Position numbers and translations under genes: made by a program
The notes under the pieces: model-generated
What the model was told of the DNA's origin: nothing
Database searches by the model: none
What the model saw: the letters and a program-made list of their open reading frames with translations, nothing else
NCBI RefSeq assembly: GCF_012927455.1
Contig: NZ_JABBPE010000008.1
Coordinates: forward strand, 124,001 to 188,000
Direction of reading: 5' to 3'
Source of the DNA: Polaromonas sp.
Lineage (GTDB): Bacteria > Pseudomonadota > Gammaproteobacteria > Burkholderiales > Burkholderiaceae_C
DNA length: 64,000 nucleotides
Shown here: in pieces, positions 35,652 to 45,084 of the stretch
Layout of the letters: each line of letters begins with the position of its first letter
Position numbering within the stretch: the first letter of the stretch is position 1

Positions 35652-36158
35652 ATGAACCCCATGATTTCATTAAGGTGTTTCGACTCGGTTCGCTTCAATC
35701 AAATCGGCAAAATCGCCGCTTATGCCGGACTGGCTGCCCTGCTGTCCATGACGGCTGCCACTGCGCAGATCGCTTCCGGCACCACCGGCATTGATGCCAC
35801 GGGCAATGCCCAGAGCGAGTTGGCCGCCTGCAACAGCGGCAAAACCCAGCAAGATAAAACGACCTGCCTGACTGAGGTGAAAAACGCCAATGCTGCCAAG
35901 CGCGCCGGTCAGGTAGACAACAGCGGCGGCCAGTTTGCCGCCAATGCCTTGAAGCGCTGCGACGTGCTTAAGGGTGAAGACCGCATTGCCTGCCAGGCGC
36001 GTATTCAGGGACTGGGCAGCAACGACGGCAGTGTTGCCAGCGGCGGCGTGGTGCGCCAAATCGAATCGGTGGTGGTGCCTGCCGACGCCGGCAGTACGCT
36101 GACGATTCAGCCAAAAAGTCCAACCAACAGCATTGTGGTGATTCCAGCACCGCAATAA
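35652..36158 (+). CDS. Secreted protein with two Cys-pair segments, unknown function
   Basis: This 168-residue protein has a Sec signal peptide (hydrophobic core IAAYAGLAALLSM, cleavage near ATAQ). The mature part has two similar segments with Cys spaced 10-11 residues apart and a charged middle (ACNSGKTQQDKTTCL and RCDVLKGEDRIACQA). These could form two disulfides in a small helical repeat. GTAAGG precedes the ATG at 35652. I do not recognise a named family. It forms a single-gene unit closed by a strong terminator. Confidence 0.8.
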   Translation: MNPMISLRCFDSVRFNQIGKIAAYAGLAALLSMTAATAQIASGTTGIDATGNAQSELAACNSGKTQQDKTTCLTEVKNANAAKRAGQVDNSGGQFAANALKRCDVLKGEDRIACQARIQGLGSNDGSVASGGVVRQIESVVVPADAGSTLTIQPKSPTNSIVVIPAPQ

Positions 36159-36214
36159 CAGTGCAACTGGCTTCTTCCGGAGTTTGATGAATTTAACGGA
36201 GGAAGCAGAAGCAG

Positions 36215-36242
36215 AGTGGGCCGCTTGCGGCCCACTTTTTTT
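36215..36242 (+). terminator. Intrinsic terminator after the secreted Cys protein
   Basis: Perfect 10-bp stem AGTGGGCCGC / GCGGCCCACT with a 2-base loop, followed by a run of T. Ends the preceding single-gene transcript. Confidence 0.92.
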
Positions 36243-36414
36243 GGGGCTCAGCCATTGAGCACCGCCGCGCGGGCCGCAACAACCAGGTCTGGTTTTTGGT
36301 CTGATTGGCTTGGCGCGGTACATGCAGCGTATGCCTTACCATCGACGGCTCCCCGGAGTGAAAGCCGAACGCGCGCTTTTCACCAAAGCCCGAACCGCGC
36401 AGCCCCTCCGCCCA

Positions 36415-37614
36415 ATGACCACGACCGAAATTTTTCTGATCGCCATGGCGATCATTTTTACCGTCCCCTACCTGATCTGGCGCGTCGGCAACACTGACTA
36501 CTACGCGCCTCTGGTGGTGGTGCAGATCATGACGGGCATCCTGCTCGGCCCCGGCATTTTGGGCAATATCTTTCCCGACTACTACGCGTTTGTCTTCAAT
36601 GCACCGGTGGTGCAATCACTCAACGGCATCGCCTGGTGGGCGGTGATGGTTTTTGTCTGGATCGCCGGCATCGAGCTCGATCTGAAAAAGGCCTGGGCGC
36701 ACCGCCGCGAGAGCAGTATCACCGCTGGCCTGGCGCTGGGCACGCCGCTGCTTTTCGGCTGTGTGGCCGCCGCCGGCATGCTGATGTACGCAGGCTGGCT
36801 CGGGCCGCACGGCACCCGCTGGCAGTTTGTGTTGGGCGTTGGCATGGCCTGCGCCGTCACCGCGCTGCCGATTTTGATCCTGCTGATGGAAAAGCTCGCC
36901 ATCTTGCGTCAGCCGATCGGCCAGCGCATCTTGCGTTACGCCAGTCTGGACGACATCGCGATCTGGGGCGTGCTGGCGCTGATCCTGATGGACTGGCAGC
37001 GCGTCGGCAAGCAGGCGGCGTTTCTGGCGGTCTTCGCGACGCTGGGCTATGCCTTCAGAAAGCTGATGCGCTGGCTGCCCGAGCGCGACCGCTGGTACGC
37101 TGGCCTGGTCTGGCTGATCGTCTGCAGCCTGGGCGCCGATTGGGCCGGTCTGCACTTCATGGTCGGCGCCTTTCTGGCTGGCGCCATCATGGACGGCGAA
37201 TGGTTCAACCAGGCGCACATGGACCTGCTGCGCCACCATGTGCTGCTGGTCATGATGCCGGTGTTTTTTCTCAGCACCGGCTTGCGTACCAACTGGACGC
37301 TGGGTGGCGCGGCGGTTTTTGTCGCCGCGGCTGTGTTGCTGGTGGCATCGGTGTCCGGCAAGCTGATCGGCACACACCTTGCCGGCAAGGTCTTGAACTG
37401 GGCGCCCGGCGAAAGCTCGATCATTGGCTGGCTGCTACAGACCAAGGCGCTGATCATGATCATCTTCGCCAACATCCTGCTCGACAAGGGCATCATCTCC
37501 CCCGAAACTTTCACCGCCCTGCTGTTGATGGCGATTGCCAGCACCATGCTGACGGTGCCAGTGGTGGCGCCCCGGCTGCAGCGCATGAAAGAGATGGTTT
37601 TCCGCGCGACCTGA
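36415..37614 (+). CDS. Cation:proton antiporter, CPA2 family
   Basis: This 399-residue integral membrane protein has about a dozen hydrophobic segments and belongs to the Na+/H+ exchanger (CPA2) fold. It has the polar motif YASLDDIAIWG, where paired Asp residues typically bind the ion, and GADWAGLHFMVGAFLAGAIM. It would exchange Na+ or K+ for protons across the inner membrane. ATG 36415 gives an N-terminus starting directly before the first membrane helix; no good ribosome site is visible and the frame extends to 36310, so the start is uncertain. No regulatory TrkA-N domain follows. Confidence 0.88.
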   Translation: MTTTEIFLIAMAIIFTVPYLIWRVGNTDYYAPLVVVQIMTGILLGPGILGNIFPDYYAFVFNAPVVQSLNGIAWWAVMVFVWIAGIELDLKKAWAHRRESSITAGLALGTPLLFGCVAAAGMLMYAGWLGPHGTRWQFVLGVGMACAVTALPILILLMEKLAILRQPIGQRILRYASLDDIAIWGVLALILMDWQRVGKQAAFLAVFATLGYAFRKLMRWLPERDRWYAGLVWLIVCSLGADWAGLHFMVGAFLAGAIMDGEWFNQAHMDLLRHHVLLVMMPVFFLSTGLRTNWTLGGAAVFVAAAVLLVASVSGKLIGTHLAGKVLNWAPGESSIIGWLLQTKALIMIIFANILLDKGIISPETFTALLLMAIASTMLTVPVVAPRLQRMKEMVFRAT

Positions 37615-37668
37615 CCGCGGCCAGCAGCATGGCCAGCGCGCCCTCAGGCGTGCAAGCTGCCGGACATT

Positions 37669-37719
37669 TGCTATGTAAATGATAGCTGCTAGCGCCCGTC
37701 CTAATTGGGCTAGAGGCCT
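37669..37719 (-). repeat. Dispersed 50-bp repeat, copy 6
   Basis: Reverse orientation: core GCTATGTAAATGATAGC, TAGCGCCCGT, GGGCTAGAGGCC. It is the last copy before a gap of almost 12 kb without any. Confidence 0.88.
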
Positions 37720-37974
37720 ATTTGATGTCTAAATTTGCCCGCCATGGTTGGTCGCCAACCCAGGCAACCCCAGAAGTTCCCTTGTGCCCTGACTTGGTCA
37801 ATCGCGATCACCGCTGTCGTTGGCGTCATGGATGATCCTGACCAGATTTCTGGAGGTACCCATTGCACCCCACGGCGAACTACCGGCAAGGATCAGTCAC
37901 CCCTGACTTGTGGTGATTTAATTTAGAAAGACACAACGATAGGTTTTTTCAAACCTAAATGGCGGTAGAAGTGA

Positions 37975-38460
<486 letters not shown>

Positions 38461-38784
38461 TTCTGTCGCCCTGCTTGCGAACGGGAATGTTCCGAATGGG
38501 CGCGTCGCGTTGGCGAAACAACGGCTGCGAACCGCACGATGCGGATAGCCATGACGCTCAAGCCAATCAGGCGGCCCAGTGCTACGCGTCGTGAACGGGA
38601 ATTACCAAACACCTCGGCGCGAAAAATCCATAGTTCTTTTGGACTAAGGCGCGTTCATTCAAGGTGGTTGCTTATATCTTGTAAATACTTGAAACTTTAA
38701 TGATCAAAACTTGGGATGCCTCCTGATTGCAGAACTGGTTGTCGCTCCTGAATCCTCGTGCCGCCCAATTGGATTTAAAACTTT

Positions 38785-40242
38785 ATGAACATTCAACCCG
38801 TAATTCTTTGCGGCGGCTCCGGTACCCGGCTGTGGCCGCTCTCTCGGGAAAAACATCCCAAACAGCTGTTAGCACTGATCAGCGACGACTCACTCTTGCA
38901 GGCGACGGTTCGCCGCTTGGATGGCCTGCAGGCTGGCCAGAACATGGCGTTGAATGACCCCATCGTGGTGTCTAACGAGGAATACCGGTTTGTAATTGCC
39001 GAGCAGATGCGAGTGATGGGCCGCCCCGCTACGATCTTGCTGGAACCAACAGGGCGAAATACGGCACCGGCCTTGACGCTGGCCGCGCTAGCAGCTAACC
39101 AAGACGAAGCAGATGCAGTACTCCTGGTGATGCCGGCGGACCATATCATGCTGGACACAGCAGCCTTTCTCATTGCCGTTCGCCAAGGAGCGGAACTGGC
39201 AGAAAAAGGTCTGATAGTCACCTTTGGTATCACCCCAGATGCGCCAGAGACCAGTTATGGCTACATTCAGGCAGGCAAGCCTCATCATGGAGCTCAGCGC
39301 ATCGCCCGTTTTGTGGAGAAGCCCGATTTGGCTACCGCCCAGTTTTACCTGGATGCTGGCTCCTATATGTGGAACAGCGGCATTTTCATGATGCGGGCAT
39401 CGACCTGGCTGTCAGCCATTGACGCATGCCGAGCCGACATACTGCTGGCCTGCCATACCGCTTGGGAGCAACGCAAAGTTGATGGCGAATTTGTGCGCGT
39501 GAACAAGGATGCGTTTGCTCTGTGCCCCAGTGACTCCATCGACTATGCCGTTATGGAAAACCTGGCCGCAGGCAAAGAGAACCCTGACGTAAAAGCTTCG
39601 CTGCCTGTCGGCGTGGTGATCCCGCTCAGCGCAGGCTGGTCAGATGTCGGCTCGTGGGATGCGCTGTGGCAGGTGCTGCCCAAGGACGCCGACGGAAATG
39701 CCGCGCAGGGAGATGTGCTGTTGCAAGATTGCGCCAACACGCTCGCTGTGTCCGAAAGCCGCCTGATTGCCTGCGTCGGCGTGAGCGATCTGATCGTGGT
39801 GGAAACGGCTGACGCCATTTTGGTGACGCACAAAGATAAAACGCAAGACGTCAAGAAAGTTGTGGATATCCTCAAGGCGCAGGGCAGGTCAGAGTGCAGG
39901 ATTCACCGCAAGGTGTTTCGTCCCTGGGGCTGGTACGACGAGGTGGACGCGGGAATGCGCTTTCAGGTCAAGCGAATTGTGGTCAAACCGCAAGGGATTT
40001 TGTCGCTGCAAATGCACCACCACCGCGCTGAACACTGGATTGTGGTGAGGGGTACGGCCCGCGTCACCCGCGGTGACGACAGCTTCTTGGTGACAGAAAA
40101 CCAGTCCACTTTTATTCCACTGGGTACCAAGCATCGTCTGGAAAACCCTGGCCGCATGCCTCTGGAAATGATCGAAGTGCAGTCTGGCTCCTATCTGGAT
40201 GAAGATGATATTGTGCGTTTTGAAGATGTGTATGGACGCTAG
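38785..40242 (+). CDS. manC: Mannose-1-phosphate guanylyltransferase / mannose-6-phosphate isomerase
   Basis: This 485-residue bifunctional enzyme makes GDP-mannose. The N-terminal nucleotidyltransferase has the motif GGSGTRLWPLSREKHPKQ and the GDP-mannose motif FVEKPD. The C-terminal cupin isomerase domain has RPWGWY and QMHHHRAEHWIVV. Length and order match the AlgA/ManC/CpsB family. GDP-mannose feeds exopolysaccharide synthesis, consistent with the eps genes nearby. It is followed by the GT26 gene on the same strand. Confidence 0.95.
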   Translation: MNIQPVILCGGSGTRLWPLSREKHPKQLLALISDDSLLQATVRRLDGLQAGQNMALNDPIVVSNEEYRFVIAEQMRVMGRPATILLEPTGRNTAPALTLAALAANQDEADAVLLVMPADHIMLDTAAFLIAVRQGAELAEKGLIVTFGITPDAPETSYGYIQAGKPHHGAQRIARFVEKPDLATAQFYLDAGSYMWNSGIFMMRASTWLSAIDACRADILLACHTAWEQRKVDGEFVRVNKDAFALCPSDSIDYAVMENLAAGKENPDVKASLPVGVVIPLSAGWSDVGSWDALWQVLPKDADGNAAQGDVLLQDCANTLAVSESRLIACVGVSDLIVVETADAILVTHKDKTQDVKKVVDILKAQGRSECRIHRKVFRPWGWYDEVDAGMRFQVKRIVVKPQGILSLQMHHHRAEHWIVVRGTARVTRGDDSFLVTENQSTFIPLGTKHRLENPGRMPLEMIEVQSGSYLDEDDIVRFEDVYGR

Positions 40243-40418
40243 ACAACGGTGGCGTCGTCAGCGCTTTTGCGCATGTCTGATACCCACAAAGGGCGCGTCC
40301 GGGTTGTTTGCTTGTTCCACCACTTGTTTATTTTCAACTTATTCAAAGATGGTTGATCCGCTCCCGTGTCAAATCCGCAGGGGACAGCGCCCATTGGGTT
40401 TTACTCAAAAAAATTGCC

Positions 40419-41624
40419 ATGAACTTGAATCAACGCGCGTGCGCTGATACGCCAATTGACTTGGGCGCTTCATCGCCTTGGCTACGCGAAAAGCTGCACA
40501 CTTTTCTCGGGCTGCCGTTTGACTTGGTGACGGTCGACGAGACGTGTCGCAAGGTAACCGATGCTGTTGCGAACCAGCAGCGACTTTTTCTAACCACGCC
40601 AAATGTAAATTTCGTGGTGACTTGCCTGCGCAGTGCGGCCTTTCGCAATTCGGTGATCGACAGCGACTGGGTGGTGGTGGACGGCATGCCCTTGGTTTGG
40701 CTAGGTCGCTGGCTGGGTCTGCCGGTGCCCGAGCGCGTGGCGGGCTCCAGCGTGTTTGAAACGCTGCAATGCACACCTCCGTCGGTTGGGCAACAGAAGT
40801 TGAGGGTGTATTTTTTTGGGGGTCCGCCCGGGGCCGCCGGAGATGCGGCGGACAAGATGAACGCCGATACGGTGGGCATGGTGTGCGTTGGATACGCATC
40901 GCCCGGGTTTGGTACGGTGGAGAGCATGAGCACACCCGAATTGATCGACGTGATCAACGCTGCGCAAGCCGACTTCCTGGTGGTTGCGCTGGGAGCAGAA
41001 AAGGGCCAAGCCTGGATTCAGCGCAATCGCGAGCGCCTGAATGTACCTGTCATCAGCCACCTGGGTGCGGTTGTCAACTTTGCTGCAGGCGGGTTGCGCC
41101 GTGCGCCATTTGGCTGGCAGCGTGCGGGGCTTGAATGGCTCTGGCGCATCAAGGAAGAACCCAATTTGTGGCGCCGCTATGCCAAAGATGGCCTGGGGCT
41201 TTGCCGATTGATCATGACGCAAGCTGTGCCATGCAAGTGGCACATAGTTGTGGGTCAATTCAATAAACGAAGCCAGGATAAAGCAGGAATCCTCGTTACT
41301 CGTGAGAAGCAAAGGGTTTCGATCCATCTTCACGGTGCATGGCTCTGTCAAAAATCAGCTTTTCTGAAAGCTCGATTGGCATTGGTTGTTGATGAGACGC
41401 TGCCCATCCATCTGGATTTCTCAAAGCTACAAGATATCGACGCCAAGGTTTTAGGCGACATTTTCATGCTCTTACAACAGCGTCGCAGCCAAGGCAAAGA
41501 GCTATGGATTGACCCGGTTCCTCTGAAGGTACGGCGGCTATTTAGCTACTATGGGGTGGATTATTTGCTGGAAGACAAGGCCCCTGCTGTTGCAGTAGGC
41601 CAAGATGGCAATAGGATTTTCTGA
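40419..41624 (+). CDS. GT26 (WecG/TagA/CpsF) glycosyltransferase fused to a STAS domain
   Basis: This protein of 401 residues has two parts. Residues from about 25 to 275 are a WecG/TagA-type glycosyltransferase: FLTTPNVNFVV, DGMPLVWLGRWLG, VYFFGGPPG, VALGAEKGQAWI and SHLGAVVNFAAGGLRRAP. Such enzymes add a sugar to a lipid-linked primer. Residues from about 300 on look like a STAS domain (VSIHLHGAWLCQKSAFLKARL, IHLDFSKLQDID, LRQRRSQGKELWI-like end). ATG 40419 is preferred; the frame goes back to 40308 without support. The STAS part might bind a nucleotide or a regulatory partner. It is convergent with epsG. Confidence 0.85.
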   Translation: MNLNQRACADTPIDLGASSPWLREKLHTFLGLPFDLVTVDETCRKVTDAVANQQRLFLTTPNVNFVVTCLRSAAFRNSVIDSDWVVVDGMPLVWLGRWLGLPVPERVAGSSVFETLQCTPPSVGQQKLRVYFFGGPPGAAGDAADKMNADTVGMVCVGYASPGFGTVESMSTPELIDVINAAQADFLVVALGAEKGQAWIQRNRERLNVPVISHLGAVVNFAAGGLRRAPFGWQRAGLEWLWRIKEEPNLWRRYAKDGLGLCRLIMTQAVPCKWHIVVGQFNKRSQDKAGILVTREKQRVSIHLHGAWLCQKSAFLKARLALVVDETLPIHLDFSKLQDIDAKVLGDIFMLLQQRRSQGKELWIDPVPLKVRRLFSYYGVDYLLEDKAPAVAVGQDGNRIF

Positions 41625-41785
41625 TGCGAAACCATTGCCTCCAGACTCTATTTCACTTCCAATGAGTGCTCACCCTGCGGGAAAATTCAGAAACAGGATC
41701 CTCGCGCGCAGGGACTTCTAATCATGAACGCCAAAAACATTCAGATATCGTGTTACTACATTCGCGTGGTGACCAAGATAGCGAA

Positions 41786-42685
41786 CTAGCCATCATTGAG
41801 AACGGATCCGACCAGGGTCACCCCAAACTCACGCAGACCTTGGGTCAAGTGGGCCATTTGCGGTACGGAGCTCCTGTTTTGCCGAGCCACCATCAATGCA
41901 GCGCCTGCTCGCACAGCCACCGTGTGGGCATCAGAGCATTCACTGGCTGGCGGCGTATCGATGATGATGACATCGAAGTCCTCGCCAAGCGATTGCAGCA
42001 ACTTTGAGAATTCCTGTCTACCGAGCAACTCCTGCGGATTGGGCGGAATGGCCCCTGCGGGCAGCACTGACAGATCCTGCAATGCCGAAATGCCCACGAC
42101 AGCTTCTGGTCCGGCGCGGCCGGCCAGCATGTCTGACAGGCCTGCCCTTTTGCCTAAATTAAAAAGCTGATGCTGTCGCGGCAAGCGCATGTCCGCGTCG
42201 ACCAGTAAAGTACGCCTGCCAAGTTGTGAGAAAACGATAGCCAGATTAGCGGCAATATAGCTGCGGCCCTCCTTTTGACCCGCACTGACAATGGCCAGCC
42301 CCTTTCGCTCTGCCTCTGTGTCAAACCAGCGCAACATCAACTGGCTGCGCAAGCCGCGCAACTGCTCTACAGGTCGGCTAGCCGGCTGGTAAGCCGCTAC
42401 CAATTCGCGACTCAAGTTGCTCTCGCGCCCAAGATAAGGGTAGTCGAACTGGACAGACAGCGCAAAGCGCACATCATCGTCGGTCAGCAATCCAAGAGCC
42501 ACTCCGGAATCGCCAAAACGTGCACCACGGGTCCGCTGAAACTGCAAAATACGATCAGCATCGGGCAAGGACAGGCGTCCCGCATCTACCAGTATCGTCC
42601 CCATGGCGCGGCCGGTTCCGGTCGCCGGCTTGCTGGGAACTGTCAGTGGAACCGACCTGATGATTGATGAGTTATTGGTAGTCAT
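41786..42685 (-). CDS. epsG: Chain-length determinant ATPase / tyrosine-kinase-like EpsG
   Basis: This 299-residue protein is of the CpsD/CapB bacterial tyrosine-kinase type that pairs with a Wzz-like partner. The Walker A region reads GQKEGRSY (136-143), with Arg in place of the usual Lys, then LLVDADMRLP (Walker A') and VIIDTPPAS (Walker B). The N-terminal segment (LLTDDDVRFALSVQFDYPYL) resembles a GspE/PilB N-domain-like stretch found in EpsG. There is no Tyr-rich tail. It overlaps epsF by 4 bp (ATGA) and should help control polymer length and export. Confidence 0.9.
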   Translation of the reverse strand: MTTNNSSIIRSVPLTVPSKPATGTGRAMGTILVDAGRLSLPDADRILQFQRTRGARFGDSGVALGLLTDDDVRFALSVQFDYPYLGRESNLSRELVAAYQPASRPVEQLRGLRSQLMLRWFDTEAERKGLAIVSAGQKEGRSYIAANLAIVFSQLGRRTLLVDADMRLPRQHQLFNLGKRAGLSDMLAGRAGPEAVVGISALQDLSVLPAGAIPPNPQELLGRQEFSKLLQSLGEDFDVIIIDTPPASECSDAHTVAVRAGAALMVARQNRSSVPQMAHLTQGLREFGVTLVGSVLNDG

Positions 42686-44082
42686 GATGCTAGCCTCCCG
42701 TTGCCCAGCGCCAGTTGGCGCGAACCGGAGAGCCTGGTATGCCCCCCACCACTTGATGTGATGCTGGCCAGTACGGGCAAGTCCAGCATGTGCACCAAAT
42801 CTTCAGTAGACCTCACGCGCCGGTTTGCGAACTCCAGCAATACAGCCAAGGCGACCCCAAGCAGCGTCCCTGCGAACGCAGCAATCAGCAGATTCAAGAG
42901 CAACTTCGGACTCGAAGGATCAAGTGGCGCTGTGGCCGTATTGAGGCTTACCGCATTCGTTTGATTGCTAAGACTCTGCAAACGAGTTTGTGATGCGCTC
43001 AGGCTCACCGCTTCGTAAGCCCGCTGCGCGGCTTCCACATCCCGCCGGTAAACATTGAGTTCATCGCGCTGCTTGTTAAGCATCAGCACGCGCGTTCTCT
43101 GTGCGGCAACCGCGCCTTGCAATTCGCGTTCGCGGTCTTTGCCGACGCGGTAGGTCGTGTCTATAGAGGCCGAAATACGCCCGGTCTCACTAGCCAACCG
43201 GCTTCTTATAGACGCCAATTCAGACTCTGCGCGTTGCCGCACGGGATGGTTCACGCCAAGATTTACACTAAGTTCCTGTACCTTGGATTCCAGCCGCGCG
43301 ACATCGGTTTTCAGGCTGTTGATTAGAGGGCTTTGCATTACTTCAGCAACGGTGTCGCCGCGGGCATTGCGCTTGCTGAAGCTATCCGTTGTTTCGCCTT
43401 GCACTGTGGTGAGCTGCGTCGATATTTGCGAGAGTTTCGCGACCTCATAGTCCACCCCGGCATCGTTGCTGACAATGCCGGCTTTTTGCAGGTAATCCGA
43501 CAGCCGGGACTGGGCCGTTTCAAGCTTGACGCGTAAGGCCTTGGTCTGCTCGTCGAACCATTCCGCGTAGAGCCGGGCTGGCTCGGTTTTCAACGCCAGA
43601 TTAATATCCAGATAAGCCTGTGCGAAAGCATTGGCTATCGCCGCTGAAGAGTCCGGATCGCTACCCTTGTACGTAATGTTGATAACATTGCTTTCTCTTG
43701 CCGGGCGGACGTCCAGTTGTTTTTGAAGCGACGCGGCGAGCCAACTCTCAATGGTTCCGCGGCCATTCGTGCTTTCAAGCCAATCGGCCTTGGTGCGCGG
43801 ATCTTCGTCAAGCCTGAGAGTCTTTACGACGCGTTCAGCAACCCGGTTACCACTGATGATGTCCATTTGCGTTGCCATGTAACTGGGTGCGACAAGCCCT
43901 GGCATCAGAGCTCCAGCGACCGGGTCAGGCGAGCGAACGTCAACCAAAACCGCAGTGTTCGCCGTGTATACCTTGGGCAGCAGCAAACTTACCGCAAGGG
44001 CCGCCAATAGCGCGGCAAGCAGAACCGTCACAGCCACACGATAGCGCGCCTGCAAGATCAAAAGGAATTGATGGAGTGTCAT
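42682..44082 (-). CDS. epsF: Chain-length determinant protein EpsF (Wzz-like)
   Basis: This 466-residue inner-membrane protein has a hydrophobic segment near the N-terminus (VTVLLAALLAALAVSLLL) and another near the C-terminus (LLLNLLIAAFAGTLLGVALAVLL). A long periplasmic part between them is predicted to be coiled-coil rich (residues about 160-370). This is the PCP/Wzz layout. It co-operates with the ATPase EpsG (4-bp overlap) and the outer-membrane exporter EpsE directly upstream. Confidence 0.92.
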   Translation of the reverse strand: MTLHQFLLILQARYRVAVTVLLAALLAALAVSLLLPKVYTANTAVLVDVRSPDPVAGALMPGLVAPSYMATQMDIISGNRVAERVVKTLRLDEDPRTKADWLESTNGRGTIESWLAASLQKQLDVRPARESNVINITYKGSDPDSSAAIANAFAQAYLDINLALKTEPARLYAEWFDEQTKALRVKLETAQSRLSDYLQKAGIVSNDAGVDYEVAKLSQISTQLTTVQGETTDSFSKRNARGDTVAEVMQSPLINSLKTDVARLESKVQELSVNLGVNHPVRQRAESELASIRSRLASETGRISASIDTTYRVGKDRERELQGAVAAQRTRVLMLNKQRDELNVYRRDVEAAQRAYEAVSLSASQTRLQSLSNQTNAVSLNTATAPLDPSSPKLLLNLLIAAFAGTLLGVALAVLLEFANRRVRSTEDLVHMLDLPVLASITSSGGGHTRLSGSRQLALGNGRLAS

Positions 44083-44091
44083 GATGGCAGT

Positions 44092-44961
44092 TTAAAAAAG
44101 ACTTTCACGAACATAAAGAACGTCTTCAGAGCGAATAAGGTCGGAAAGCTTGGGCACATATTCCACGACCTTGCCGGCCGCATCGCGGCGGTGCAGTCGC
44201 AGGCGGTTCTCGCTTCCGCGCACGGTCGGGCCGCCGCCCTGAGCCAGCGCCTGCATCACCGTCATGCCGCGCTCAATACGGTAGGGACCGGGGCGCTGTG
44301 CTTCGCCGTAGATATAAAACATCGGCGCCTTGTTGACGTAAAGAGTGTCTCCGCCGGCCAAGATGATGTCGTCCGCTGACTTTTCGTTCAAGAACAGCCC
44401 TGGAATGTCTATCACTTGACGAAACGGCTTGCCATCCCTCTGCCCCGTGACGATCAGCACGTCATCGCCGGTAGCGGTAGTACCCCCTGCGGCCGCAAGC
44501 ATGTCGCTGACCCGCGTGTTGAACGTTTCCAGGGGAAATCGACCCGGTCGGCTCACTTGGCCCAGTACCGCCACCTGACTACCTCGCACCTGTCGCAGCA
44601 CAATGTTCACTTGCGGAACTTTGACGAATCGCCCGGCGCGCAACGCATCGGCAATTTTTTTCTCTGCCTCAGAGATCGTCAAACCGCCAATCTGAACACT
44701 GCCCACCAAGGGGTAACTGATCACTCCACTTTCGGACACTCGTGCATCCACCGAAAGATCAGGGCTCTGATAAACCTGCACCCCGATCGCATCGCCGGCG
44801 CCGAGTCGGTAATCCGCCGCGGCTATCGGCGCCGAAGGCGCTACCGATACTACGGGTGCGGGCGCTACCAACGCTTGGGAAGAGGCGCCTGCCTGCGCGA
44901 AGGCTGCGCCGCTCAACAGAAAAAATGATGTCATGAAGGAGTAGCGACTAAGGATGTTCAT
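44092..44961 (-). CDS. epsE: Polysaccharide export outer-membrane protein EpsE (Wza-like)
   Basis: This 289-residue secreted protein has a signal peptide (YSFMTSFFLLSGAAFAQA). It has the polysaccharide-export domain (YRLGAGDAIGVQVYQSPDLS, VSESGVISYPLVGSVQIGGLT, ADALRAGRFVKVPQVNI) and SLBB repeats (AVLGQVSRPGRFPLE, FYIYGEAQRPGPYRIE). It lacks the lipobox Cys seen in E. coli Wza. It lies 10 bp upstream of epsF in the same operon. Confidence 0.93.
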   Translation of the reverse strand: MNILSRYSFMTSFFLLSGAAFAQAGASSQALVAPAPVVSVAPSAPIAAADYRLGAGDAIGVQVYQSPDLSVDARVSESGVISYPLVGSVQIGGLTISEAEKKIADALRAGRFVKVPQVNIVLRQVRGSQVAVLGQVSRPGRFPLETFNTRVSDMLAAAGGTTATGDDVLIVTGQRDGKPFRQVIDIPGLFLNEKSADDIILAGGDTLYVNKAPMFYIYGEAQRPGPYRIERGMTVMQALAQGGGPTVRGSENRLRLHRRDAAGKVVEYVPKLSDLIRSEDVLYVRESLF

Positions 44962-45030
44962 ATTTGAACCTTTTAAGCGTGGTCAATCGTCGTCAAATCC
45001 CCTGAGAGGGAGCCAGTAAAATTCCTTGCA

Positions 45031-45084
45031 GCAAGTCTCAATTAACAAGTCACGGCAAGTCTCAATTAACAAGTCACGGCAAGT
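45031..45084. repeat. 24-bp tandem repeat
   Basis: GCAAGTCTCAATTAACAAGT plus CACG is repeated exactly twice (45031-45054, 45055-45078), followed by the first eight bases again and the epsL stop. The array lies in the spacer between epsL and epsE. Function unknown. Confidence 0.9.

Noticed and set aside
37735-37926. 63-codon open frame between repeat copy 6 and the IS relic
   Set aside because: No ribosome site or recognisable family; it may be remnant DNA but nothing supports a gene.
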